Shown here in pieces: positions 7,845-16,116 of a DNA stretch of 64,000 nucleotides. The notes below the pieces were generated by a model. The model worked only from the letters and a program-made list of their open reading frames with translations, did not search any database and was not told where the DNA came from. The DNA is taken from positions 22,520 through 86,519 of the forward strand of contig UQIE01000009.1 in NCBI GenBank assembly GCA_900541065.1. Direction: 5' to 3'. Numbering within the stretch: the stretch's first letter is position 1; each line of letters starts with the position of its first letter. This stretch comes from an uncultured Collinsella sp. Its GTDB lineage: Bacteria > Actinomycetota > Coriobacteriia > Coriobacteriales > Coriobacteriaceae. The position numbers and the translations under genes were made by a program.

Positions 7845-9788
7845 ATGAACACCCTCGCCGCCAAAGTCAGCCGGCAGCGCTGCCTGTTTGCGCGATTCGC
7901 TTCCGTCTGCGTGCTCGTCGCGCTTGCGTTGTTGCTGCTGCCTGTCGCCGCGCACGCCGACGGCTACTCCATGACCCAAACCTATATCGGCGCCACGGTC
8001 GAGGCCGACGGCTCGCTGACCGTTGTCGAGGGACGCCAGTTTGATTTCGATGACGATATCAACGGCGTGTTTTGGGAGATCAATACGGGCTCTAACCAGC
8101 AGGGCGGCGCGGCGGGCGTCAATGTGCTGAGCGTCGAGGAAGACGACACCGCGTTTAACAAGGTCGACAGCGCGAACAAGGGTGACTCTGGCGTCTACAC
8201 GGTCGAGCAGACTGGTGACGGCGTAAAGATCAAGGTGTTCAGCCCTCACGAGAGCGGCGATAGCGCGATCTATTACGTGAGCTACACCATGACCGGTGCG
8301 GTTATGAACTGGGCCGATACCGCCGAGCTCTATTGGAAATTCGTGGGCGACGGCTGGTCCGCGGATTCCGATGACGTCGAGATGGAAGTGTACTTCGCAA
8401 ATGCCGCTGCCGGGACGGCGGCCGTCAAGGGCGATAACTTCCGCGCATGGGGGCACGGCCCGCTGACGGGCGACGTATCGCTCGATGCGGATGAACCCAT
8501 GGTCACCTATACCATTCCCTGCGTGCATCAGGGCGAATTCGCCGAGGCACGCATCGCCTTCCCCAGCGACTGGGTGCCGCAGCTTGCCGCCTCGGGCGAA
8601 GAGCGCATGTCAACGATCCTGAGCGAAGAGAAGGAATGGGCCGACGAAGCTAACGCCCGCCGCGCTCACGCTCGCATGATTGCCAATGTACTTGCCGTAC
8701 TAAGTGTTGTCGCGGCGGTGGCCTTTGCCGGCACAATCGTTGTGCTCAAGCTGCGCCGCCGCAAGCCCAAACCGCATTTCCAGGACGAATATTTCCGCGA
8801 TGTGCCTTCGGACGACCATCCCGCCGTGCTTTCGGCCCTCATGAGCTGGAACGAGGTGCCCGATCAGGCATATATCGCCACGCTCATGAAGCTCACCGAC
8901 GACCGTGTGATCAAGCTGGAGCAGGCGACCGTGACCAAGGCTAAGAAGGGCCTGCTGGGGCGCGAGAAAGAGGAGCAGACCTACCGCGTGACGGTGAGTG
9001 ATGCGGGCTGGAAGTCGGCCAAGGGCATTGACCGCATGGTGCTCAAGGTCTTCTTTGCCGGTGCTAAGCCCGACGAGAACGGTGACCGTTCGCGCACGTT
9101 CGACGAGCTGCAGCACTACGTCAAGCAGCACGCTACACCCGTGGGCGACAAGCTCGAGGACTATCAGAACACCGTTAAGGGCAAGCTGGCCGATAGCGAG
9201 TACGTTGCCTCGGACGGCATTGTCGCAATGGTGTTTTGCCTGGTTCTCGGTATTCTGATCGCCTGTATTCCCGCGGGATCCATCTTCTTTACCGACGGCG
9301 CACAGGCGAACATTATCGCCGCGGTTATCTCGGTGCCGATTGTGCTGGTGGGTATTGGCGTGGGCCTTACGTTCCGCCGCTTTACGCCGGAGGGCGCCGA
9401 GGTGGCGGCTCGCTGCAAGGCGCTCAAGCATTGGCTTGAGGATTTCACGCGCCTAAAGGAAGCCGTTCCGGGCGATCTGGTACTGTGGAATAAACTTCTG
9501 GTGATGGGTGCGGCGCTGGGTGTTTCCAAGGAAGTCCTGCGTCAGCTTGCCGAGGCTGTTCCTCCCGAGGTGCGCGAGGCCGACGGTTTCTACGACAATT
9601 ACCCCTGCTACTGGTGGTACTACCATCATTACGGCATCGAGTCGCCGCTCGATGCGTTTAACGATGTGTATCACGAGAGCATCCGTGAGCTGGCTTCGAG
9701 TTCCGATAGCTCGAGCGGTGGCGGTGGCGGCGGCTTCTCTGGCGGCGGAGGCGGCGGCGTCGGCGGAGGCGGCGGCGGAACGTTCTAG
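7845..9788 (+). CDS. DUF2207 membrane protein with Gly-rich C-terminus
   Basis: Membrane-anchored protein of 647 aa. A signal peptide ends near Ala38 (VAAHA-DG). The DUF2207 extracellular beta-domain spans roughly residues 40-255. A membrane helix (about 285-310) leads to a cytoplasmic segment. Two more helices lie at about 460-485 and 495-520, followed by a soluble domain. The last 30 residues are an almost pure Gly run with two Phe (GGGGFSGGGG, ending GGTF), typical of this family. ATG 7845 is chosen because AAAGGA lies 8 bases upstream and the signal peptide starts there; the frame is open from 7776. Monocistronic with its own terminator. Function of the family is unknown; an envelope role is inferred. 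Confidence 0.85.
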   Translation: MNTLAAKVSRQRCLFARFASVCVLVALALLLLPVAAHADGYSMTQTYIGATVEADGSLTVVEGRQFDFDDDINGVFWEINTGSNQQGGAAGVNVLSVEEDDTAFNKVDSANKGDSGVYTVEQTGDGVKIKVFSPHESGDSAIYYVSYTMTGAVMNWADTAELYWKFVGDGWSADSDDVEMEVYFANAAAGTAAVKGDNFRAWGHGPLTGDVSLDADEPMVTYTIPCVHQGEFAEARIAFPSDWVPQLAASGEERMSTILSEEKEWADEANARRAHARMIANVLAVLSVVAAVAFAGTIVVLKLRRRKPKPHFQDEYFRDVPSDDHPAVLSALMSWNEVPDQAYIATLMKLTDDRVIKLEQATVTKAKKGLLGREKEEQTYRVTVSDAGWKSAKGIDRMVLKVFFAGAKPDENGDRSRTFDELQHYVKQHATPVGDKLEDYQNTVKGKLADSEYVASDGIVAMVFCLVLGILIACIPAGSIFFTDGAQANIIAAVISVPIVLVGIGVGLTFRRFTPEGAEVAARCKALKHWLEDFTRLKEAVPGDLVLWNKLLVMGAALGVSKEVLRQLAEAVPPEVREADGFYDNYPCYWWYYHHYGIESPLDAFNDVYHESIRELASSSDSSSGGGGGGFSGGGGGGVGGGGGGTF

Positions 9789-9800
9789 CGGTCCTAAATT

Positions 9801-9850
9801 ATGGGATGGGCTTTTCTCGACAGCCGTCGGGGGAAGCCCGTCCCATTTTT
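9801..9850 (+). terminator. Terminator of the DUF2207 gene
   Basis: Stem ATGGGATGGGCTT / AAGCCCGTCCCAT with one mismatch, followed by a T-run. It lies 12 bases after the stop codon. Confidence 0.8.
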
Positions 9851-9883
9851 ATGCGCTACCTACGAAGGCTGTCCCCAACGACT

Positions 9884-9911
9884 AGTCACTGGGGACGTTC
9901 CTAAATGACTG
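9884..9911. repeat. Small palindromic repeat, family A, copy 1
   Basis: 28-bp unit with ends AGTCA...TGACT around TGGGGACGTTC. Near-identical copies lie at 30267-30295 and 37734-37762. Each copy is just after an intrinsic terminator, between two convergent genes. Here a second inverted GTCCCCA (9871-9877) pairs with TGGGGAC (9890-9896). Confidence 0.75.
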
Positions 9912-9927
9912 GGTATGGCTGCTGGGC

Positions 9928-10569
9928 CTAGGCTGTTAGGTCCAGCTCGTAGAGGAAGCTTTCGCGCGGCATGTCGTGACGGCGCTCTTCGCGGTTGGCG
10001 CGATGCGTGGCCGCGCGCTTAAAGCCGTGCAACTCGTAGAACTTCCACGAGCAGTTGGAATCGGTGTACAGGTGCGCCCTCGTCGCCCCGCGCGAGGACA
10101 GGTACGAGACCGCGGCGTCGAGCAGCACCGATCCCACGCCCAGGCCGTGGACGTCAGAGTCGACGGCGAGCAGCGTGACCTCGTTGTCGTGTGGTAGCGG
10201 GCTGCTCTCGAGCAGGCGGTTGTTGGTTCGGATGGTTGCTCGCACAAACGAGAGATACTCGGCGCAGGCATCGGACTCCAACTCACGCATCTGCGATAGC
10301 AGCGCACGTTCGGTATCCATCCAATGTTCCTTGACGGTGGCGCCGGAGCTCTGTCCCGCACGTGCGAGCGCAATGCCGCGCTCCTGACCGTCGATTACGG
10401 CAACCTGCGAAAACGTCGACGACGAAAGGCAATAGGCGAGGTCGCACGCGGCCTCAAGGCGGTTGTACTCATCGTTATCCGAATTGTTATGCCAAAGCTG
10501 CTGCAGAATCAGCGCGATGGCGTCGAAGTCTTCGGTATCAAACGGTCGGTAGAGAACCCGCGAGACCAT
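9928..10569 (-). CDS. GNAT-family N-acetyltransferase
   Basis: Acetyl-CoA-dependent acetyltransferase of 213 aa. The GNAT core occupies the C-terminal half: VTLLAVDSDVHGLGVGSVLLDAA (beta4 and motif A, with the pyrophosphate-binding HGLGVG) and then FYELHGFKRAATHR (motif B). The N-terminal part (VLYRPFDTEDFDAIALI) forms the usual first strand and helix. It converges on the DUF2207 gene. Substrate cannot be assigned from sequence. Confidence 0.85.
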   Translation of the reverse strand: MVSRVLYRPFDTEDFDAIALILQQLWHNNSDNDEYNRLEAACDLAYCLSSSTFSQVAVIDGQERGIALARAGQSSGATVKEHWMDTERALLSQMRELESDACAEYLSFVRATIRTNNRLLESSPLPHDNEVTLLAVDSDVHGLGVGSVLLDAAVSYLSSRGATRAHLYTDSNCSWKFYELHGFKRAATHRANREERRHDMPRESFLYELDLTA

Positions 10570-10846
10570 GGTGCCTCTTTCTTTTGCGGATGCATATCGA
10601 GCACAGTTCTACCACGCTATTGGCATCTAATTATGGTGCCCCTGTGTTCCATGAACTCACCGTGCCCGGTGCCGTGCCCATCCCCTCCGCTCGCAAACTT
10701 TTTCTGCACATGCGTCCGTTGCGGGGTGCATCGATGCGCTCGATGCGCTACATTAAATCAGTATTTTCAATGCCGCTGCGCGAGCGCTGCAGATCGACGT
10801 ATCACCGACTCACAGAGCACGGCGGCGTACCAGACAGGAGGACTGC

Positions 10847-12454
10847 ATGGGATCTGATGTGAAGATCGCACGCGCGTTGATCTCGGTTACCGATAAGACG
10901 GGCGTCGTCGATTTCGCACGGACGCTGGTCGATGACTTTGGCGTCGAGATCATCTCTACGGGCGGCACGGCTCGTGCCATCGAGGACGCGGGCGTTCCCG
11001 TAACCCCCATCGAGGAGTTCACGGGCTATCCCGAGATGATGGACGGCCGCGTTAAGACCCTGCACCCCAAGGTTCACGGCGCGCTGCTGGCCCGTCGCGA
11101 TTCCGATCAGCACATGCAGGAGGCGGCACAGCACGGCATTAAGCTGATCGACCTGGTCGTCGTCAACCTGTACGAGTTCGAGAAGACCGTCGCCAACCCC
11201 GAGGTCACCTTCGCGGATGCCATCGAGCACATCGACATCGGCGGTCCCTCCATGCTGCGCTCTGCCGCCAAGAACGCCGCGAGCGTTACCGTCATCTCCG
11301 ACCCGGCCGACTATGATGCCGTCCTGGCCGAGATGCGCGAGACCGGTGGCTGCACCACGCTTTCCACCCGTCGTCGCCTGCAGGTGAAGGTCTACCAGAC
11401 CACCGCCGCCTACGACACGGCTATCTCCCGTTGGCTTGCCGCCCAGGCAAGCGACGTGGCGGACACCTCTGCCAAGCTCGAGATCTCGCTGGAGAAGGTC
11501 GACGACCTGCGCTATGGCGAGAACCCGCAGCAAAAGGCCACGGTCTATCGCTTTGCCGAGGGTTGCGAGAATACCGCGAGCTCGCAGTTCCCGCTCGTGG
11601 GCTCCGAGCAGATCCAGGGCAAGCCGCTCAGCTACAACAACTATCTGGATGCCGACGCCGCTTGGAACCTGGTCCGCGAGTTCGACGGGCCGGCCTGCGT
11701 GATCCTCAAGCATCAGAACCCCTGCGGCTCCGCCGTGGCCGAGGGCATCACGGCCGCCTACGACCGCGCCTTCGCCTGCGATCCCAAGAGCGCCTTTGGC
11801 GGCATCATCGCCTGCAACCGCGAGGTTCCCTATGAGCTGGTTGAGCACTTTGCCGATCAGAACAAGCAGTTCGTCGAGGTTATCATCGCCCCGAGCTACA
11901 CTGCCGAGGCGCTCGAGCGCATGGCCAAGCGCCCCAACCTGCGCGTGCTGGCTACCGGCGGCGTGGACCACGGCGCCCAGGTGGAGCTGCGCTCCGTCGA
12001 CGGCGGCATGCTGGTGCAGGAGGTCGACCACGTGACCGAGGACCCCGCAACCTTTACGTTCCCCACCGATCGCAAGCCCACCGATGCCGAGATGGCCGAG
12101 CTCGAGTTTGCCTGGAAGGTCTGCAAGGGCGTCAAGTCCAACGCCATCCTGGTCTCCAAGGGCAAGGCCGGCATTGGCATGGGCCCCGGTCAGCCCAACC
12201 GCGTTGACTCTGCGCTGCTTGCCTGCGAGCGCGCCGAGGACTTCTGCGAGCGTGAGGGCGTGGAGAAGGGTGGCTTTGCCTGTGCAAGCGACGCGTTCTT
12301 CCCGTTCCGCGACAACGTCGACGTGCTTGCTGCGCACGGCGTGACCTGCATCATCCAGCCCGGCGGCTCCAAGCGCGACGACGAGAGCATCCAGGCCTGC
12401 AACGAGCACAATATTGCTATGGTGTTTACAGGCGCCAGGCATTTTAGGCACTAA
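10847..12454 (+). CDS. purH: Bifunctional AICAR formyltransferase / IMP cyclohydrolase
   Basis: Catalyses the last two steps of purine synthesis: formylation of AICAR with 10-formyl-THF, then cyclisation to IMP. The N-terminal cyclohydrolase (MGS-like) domain shows RALISVTDKTG, IISTGGTARAI and GRVKTLHPKVHG. The transformylase domain shows LRYGENPQQ, LSYNNYLDAD, ILKHQNPCG, KSAFGGIIACN and, at the end, IIQPGGSKRD. Length of 535 aa is normal. GGAGG lies 6 bases before ATG. No neighbouring purine genes, so it is a lone gene with its own terminator. Confidence 0.97.
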   Translation: MGSDVKIARALISVTDKTGVVDFARTLVDDFGVEIISTGGTARAIEDAGVPVTPIEEFTGYPEMMDGRVKTLHPKVHGALLARRDSDQHMQEAAQHGIKLIDLVVVNLYEFEKTVANPEVTFADAIEHIDIGGPSMLRSAAKNAASVTVISDPADYDAVLAEMRETGGCTTLSTRRRLQVKVYQTTAAYDTAISRWLAAQASDVADTSAKLEISLEKVDDLRYGENPQQKATVYRFAEGCENTASSQFPLVGSEQIQGKPLSYNNYLDADAAWNLVREFDGPACVILKHQNPCGSAVAEGITAAYDRAFACDPKSAFGGIIACNREVPYELVEHFADQNKQFVEVIIAPSYTAEALERMAKRPNLRVLATGGVDHGAQVELRSVDGGMLVQEVDHVTEDPATFTFPTDRKPTDAEMAELEFAWKVCKGVKSNAILVSKGKAGIGMGPGQPNRVDSALLACERAEDFCEREGVEKGGFACASDAFFPFRDNVDVLAAHGVTCIIQPGGSKRDDESIQACNEHNIAMVFTGARHFRH

Positions 12455-12483
12455 GTTTCGCCCTGGGACAAAATAATCTCCGC

Positions 12484-12519
12484 AAAAGACGGCTGCTCCG
12501 TTTGGAGGGCCGTCTTTTT
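12484..12519 (+). terminator. Terminator of purH
   Basis: AAAAGACGGC / GCCGTCTTTTT stem with a 15-nt loop, 29 bases past the purH stop. Confidence 0.85.
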
Positions 12520-12559
12520 GGTATAAGAGGACGGAATGACTAACACGAAAGGTATGACC

Positions 12560-13267
12560 ATGCCCCAGATTGATGATGCCGAGCTGTTTGGCAATGCCGA
12601 GGATCAGCGTGCGTACGAGGACTTTTGCGCCAATCAGGAGGCGGTCGAGAAGTTTACGCTCGATAAGCCCGCGCTTGTATGCCGTTGGCGCATGTCCAAC
12701 AAAAAGGTGCCCATGCTCAACCGTCACATCCGCGCGCTGTCTGAGCGCCTGGTGCAGGGCGAGCCGCTTACCCATAACATGCTCAGCTGGGCAAAGCAGC
12801 ACGTTGAGTGGTCGCTTGCCGAGGGCGATTACACCGCGCGCGACGGCGTGCTCATGCTGGTGATCGACATCAACGGCAACGCCGCCATGACGGTGGGGGA
12901 GTACGAGCCGCTCGCCGATACGTCGGCCAAGGCGCTGCGTGCCCGCTCCGCCGAGGCCCGCTCCGAGGCCGACGAAACCGGCGTGGCGCCCGAGCTGCTC
13001 GCCGCCGTCAACAACGGCGAGCTTGCCTTTGTGGCGCCGGCGGACGAGTGCCTGTGCGGCACGGCGACGCTCATCGAGCAGCTGGCCCAGACCAAGGGCA
13101 TCCCGGTCACGCGCGTAGATATTCCCGCGCAGCTCAAGGGCGCGCTGTTCCTAGTGAGCGACGAGCACGGCGTGGTCCCCGCAACCGAGACGGACGCCGC
13201 CGAGGCCGACGCCGCCACGGTCGCCTTCTTTGCCGACGGCTACGAAAAGCTCCGTGCCCGCCGCTAA
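12560..13267 (+). CDS. Hypothetical protein with class-IV aminotransferase-like pattern
   Basis: Protein of 235 aa not recognised as a named family. The order of motifs resembles fold-type IV PLP enzymes (BCAT, D-amino-acid transaminase, aminodeoxychorismate lyase). RHIRALSERL is near residue 55. SAKALRARSAEARSEADETG places Lys124 where the PLP lysine would sit. CLCGTATLIEQLAQTKGIPV is at about 164-183, and ALFLVSDEHGVVP corresponds to the usual end motif. The Glu-Gly loop after the lysine is not clear, so activity is uncertain. ATG 12560 has AAAGG seven bases upstream; earlier starts are too close to it. The gene follows purH but is separated from it by a terminator. Confidence 0.55.
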   Translation: MPQIDDAELFGNAEDQRAYEDFCANQEAVEKFTLDKPALVCRWRMSNKKVPMLNRHIRALSERLVQGEPLTHNMLSWAKQHVEWSLAEGDYTARDGVLMLVIDINGNAAMTVGEYEPLADTSAKALRARSAEARSEADETGVAPELLAAVNNGELAFVAPADECLCGTATLIEQLAQTKGIPVTRVDIPAQLKGALFLVSDEHGVVPATETDAAEADAATVAFFADGYEKLRARR

Positions 13268-13451
13268 ATGATGTTTCTGGGACGGGGATTAAAAACTCAT
13301 TTTGGTCTCCGTTCCCGTCGCGAGCGTGAGGCGGACAAAACGCCCCCGCTTGCGAACAGTTCTGTCACCTTGGTGCCGCGCGAGGCGTGTACCTGAGACG
13401 CCGTGGGCATAATGGTGTGGAAAGTGCAAGTTACGCGAAATGGGAGGACAC

Positions 13452-14123
13452 ATGGCGCTGATCTATGTCGTTGAGGACGACGAGCCCATTCGTCGTGAGC
13501 TTGTCGACATCCTTGCCCGCGCCGGGTTTGAAGTCGAGGCCTGCGAATCGTTCGAACATGTCTCGCGCGATATTCTCGCCGCTGCGCCCGACCTGGTGCT
13601 GCTCGACCTCACGCTTCCTGTCAAAGACGGCCAGCACGTCTGCCACGAGGTTCGCTGCGATTCCGAGGTTCCCATCATCGTCCTCACCTCGCGCACGACC
13701 GAGATCGACGAGGTTATGGCCATGACGCTCGGCGCGGACGACTTTGTTCCCAAGCCCTACAGCGCGCGCGTGCTCGTGGCCCGCATCAATGCCCTGCTGC
13801 GCCGCACCACGGCGGCAGGCGAGCGCAGCGCACTCGTCCACAAGGGACTGGAGCTCGACCTCGCCCGCTCCATGGTCGCCAACACGCAAACCGGTGCTAG
13901 CACCGAGCTCACCAAAAACGAGCTGCGTATCCTCTCGCTGCTTCTGAGCCGCGCGGGCAAGATTGTTTCGCGCTCGGCTATCATGCAGGACCTGTGGGAC
14001 TCCGACGCCTTCGTGGACGACAACACACTTACCGTCAACATCAACCGCCTGCGCACCGCGCTCGAAAAAATCGGCATCAAGGGGTATCTGACCACGCATC
14101 GCGGCCAAGGCTATTCGGTCTAG
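13452..14123 (+). CDS. Response regulator, OmpR/BceR type
   Basis: DNA-binding response regulator of 223 aa. The receiver has V-E-D-D at 7-10, Asp52 (LLDLTLP) and Lys101 (VPKPY). The winged-helix C-terminus has LTKNELRILSLLLS, DDNTLTVNINRLR and the closing THRGQGYSV. GGAGG lies directly before ATG 13452; an in-frame ATG at 13440 overlaps that site. The kinase gene starts 9 bases downstream, so the two are one operon. Confidence 0.92.
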   Translation: MALIYVVEDDEPIRRELVDILARAGFEVEACESFEHVSRDILAAAPDLVLLDLTLPVKDGQHVCHEVRCDSEVPIIVLTSRTTEIDEVMAMTLGADDFVPKPYSARVLVARINALLRRTTAAGERSALVHKGLELDLARSMVANTQTGASTELTKNELRILSLLLSRAGKIVSRSAIMQDLWDSDAFVDDNTLTVNINRLRTALEKIGIKGYLTTHRGQGYSV

Positions 14124-14132
14124 GGGCCGGCT

Positions 14133-15176
14133 ATGTCGTTTGGCAAGTTTTTTAAAGATGCGCTGCTTCCTGTCGCCGTGTGGACGTGTGGTGTGCTGTT
14201 GAGCTGCTTTGTGCTGACGGTCGCCGGCGCGCCCGTTTCTGTCGTGGTCGTGGCGGTCGGCGTGTCCTTTATCTTCGGTATGCTCGGCATCGTGATCGAG
14301 TACGCCCGCCGTCGCCGTTTCCTGCGTCAGTTGGAGCGCGCGGCAGAGGAGCTCGAGAGTCCCGCATGGGTGCAGGAGATGGTGCAATGCCCGACCTATG
14401 CCGAGGGCGTGCTCGAATACGAGGTCTTGCGCCGGGTGGGCAAAGCTGCCTGCGACGAGGTTGCCGAAGGCAGGCGTCAGACCGATGACTATCGCGACTA
14501 TATCGAGAGCTGGGTTCACGAGGCCAAGCTGCCCCTGGCGGCGGCCCATCTAATTTTGGAAAACCTGGATGGCAGCGAAGACGACCTGTCGCGTGTGGAT
14601 GACCTGGGTCGCGAGCTGGCTCGCGTGGAGCGCTATATCGATCAGGCACTGTACTACGCGCGCTCGGAAGTCGTGGAGCGCGACTACCTGATTCGCCGCT
14701 GGGATCTCAAGACTTTGGTGACGGGCGCGATTAAGGCCAACGCGCGCGAGCTCATCGCGGCGCACGTGGCCCCGGTGTGCGAGAACCTCGACTTCGAGGT
14801 CTTTACCGACGAGAAGTGGCTCGAGTTTATTCTGGGCCAGCTTATTCAGAACAGTATTAAATATGCGCGCGAGGACGGCGCGAAGATCGTGTTTTCGGGC
14901 GCGTTGCTGGACGAGGGCCTGGCGAGCGAGCGCATCGAGCTTGCCGTTGCGGACAACGGCTGCGGCGTGAGCGCGGCAGACCTGCCGCGCGTGTTCGAGA
15001 AGGGTTTTACCGGCGATAACGGCCGCACCACCAAGCGCGCAACGGGCATCGGCCTCTACCTGGTGGCGCGTCTGTGCTCCAAGATGGGCATCGATGTTAC
15101 CGCAGCATCCGACTCCGGCGAAGGCTTCGTCGTAACATTCGCCTTCTCGACCAACAAGTTCCAATACTTTGAATAG
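14133..15176 (+). CDS. Sensor histidine kinase, BceS/intramembrane-sensing type
   Basis: Kinase of 347 aa with two adjacent N-terminal helices (about 11-30 and 35-56) and almost no extracytoplasmic loop, the layout of intramembrane-sensing kinases such as BceS. The DHp motif is YIESWVHEAKLPLAA with His129. The ATPase domain has QLIQNSIKYAR (N box), VADNGCGV (G1), FEKGFTG (F box) and ATGIGLYL (G2). BceS kinases normally work with a BceAB-type ABC transporter in antimicrobial-peptide response; none is next to it here. An intrinsic hairpin follows near 15262-15282. Confidence 0.88.
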   Translation: MSFGKFFKDALLPVAVWTCGVLLSCFVLTVAGAPVSVVVVAVGVSFIFGMLGIVIEYARRRRFLRQLERAAEELESPAWVQEMVQCPTYAEGVLEYEVLRRVGKAACDEVAEGRRQTDDYRDYIESWVHEAKLPLAAAHLILENLDGSEDDLSRVDDLGRELARVERYIDQALYYARSEVVERDYLIRRWDLKTLVTGAIKANARELIAAHVAPVCENLDFEVFTDEKWLEFILGQLIQNSIKYAREDGAKIVFSGALLDEGLASERIELAVADNGCGVSAADLPRVFEKGFTGDNGRTTKRATGIGLYLVARLCSKMGIDVTAASDSGEGFVVTFAFSTNKFQYFE

Positions 15177-15325
15177 TCGGGCCGTCTTGCGGTGCGGACG
15201 GCTATGTTCCCGAACGTGAATATAGCTGCAAGGATTTAAATGAATCGCCCCATAAAAAACGTGCCGTCCCAATCGGGGCGGCAAGCAATCTTTTATCAGC
15301 TAACTCGCTGAAGTACGGTGACGAA

Positions 15326-15416
15326 GGCGCAAGGCCGGGAGGGGTTATCTAAGCCGACATCCCGCAGCCGCGAAGCGGCGAGGACGTCGGAGTGATAACC
15401 CCGCAGGCCTTGCGCC
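15326..15416. repeat. Complex 90-bp inverted repeat
   Basis: Nested, nearly continuous palindrome. The outer arms are GGCGCAAGGCC / GGCCTTGCGCC, then GGGGTTATC / GATAACCCC, then CCGAC / GTCGG, with an inner stem GCCGC-GAA-GCGGC. It lies between the convergent kinase and universal stress genes, so it could be a bidirectional terminator or 3' structure, but the size and nesting exceed what that needs. Confidence 0.7.
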
Positions 15417-15429
15417 GGCGGGAAGGAAC

Positions 15430-15867
15430 CTACTTCACGACCAAGATATCGCAGTCGGTGTTGCGCAGCAGGAACGTCGAAATTGAACCCAGGAGTGCAT
15501 ACTTGATCGAGGACAGGCCACGAGCGCCGCAGAGCACCAGGTCGGGCTTGACCACGTCGAGCATCTCGTCTTTGAGCGTCTCGCGAATGCGGCCGGCGCG
15601 AATCATGACCTCGACCTCGGGAATGTCGGGATTGGCCTTGGCCTCTTCGAGCTGCTTAGCGATGGAGTTCTTAAATGCCTCCTCTAGGCCGTTGACCAGA
15701 TCGACCGGATAGGAACCGGCGCTCTCGAGCGCCGTGGAATCGATAACGTGGCCGATTATCAGCTTGGCGCCGTTGTTCGCGGCGACCTTGATGGCGCGTG
15801 CGAGCACAAAATCCTGCTGCTCAGTACCGTCGAGTGAAACAAATACCTTGGTGTAGCCCTCGTTCAT
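15430..15867 (-). CDS. Universal stress protein (UspA family)
   Basis: Cytoplasmic ATP-binding stress protein of 145 aa. It shows KVFVSLDGTEQQ at the N-terminus, IIGHVID, and the ATP-binding signature CGARGLSSIKYALLGS (G-2x-G-9x-G-S), ending CDILVVK. A good AGGAGG site precedes ATG. Expected to be induced by starvation or stress, as in the family; no regulatory site is identified. Confidence 0.93.
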   Translation of the reverse strand: MNEGYTKVFVSLDGTEQQDFVLARAIKVAANNGAKLIIGHVIDSTALESAGSYPVDLVNGLEEAFKNSIAKQLEEAKANPDIPEVEVMIRAGRIRETLKDEMLDVVKPDLVLCGARGLSSIKYALLGSISTFLLRNTDCDILVVK

Positions 15868-16116
15868 GGTTTCCTCCTTGGTCTATCGCACGGGCGCGGG
15901 GCTCGTGCATCGGGCGGGCGCGGATGCGTGGCCGCCGGACACTTTATCTTGTTGCAGTTATACCCAAGGATTTGGGTTTGACCGCTCGCAATTCTGTGAA
16001 CGGGCGAGTTTTTTGGTAAGGGTAGGCGCAGGCGCGCCGTCAACGGTTGATAATGGGACATCGCCCGCACCGTCCGCAGAACAATATCGGCGGGTGTCTA
16101 ACGAGGGGGGGTCCCT

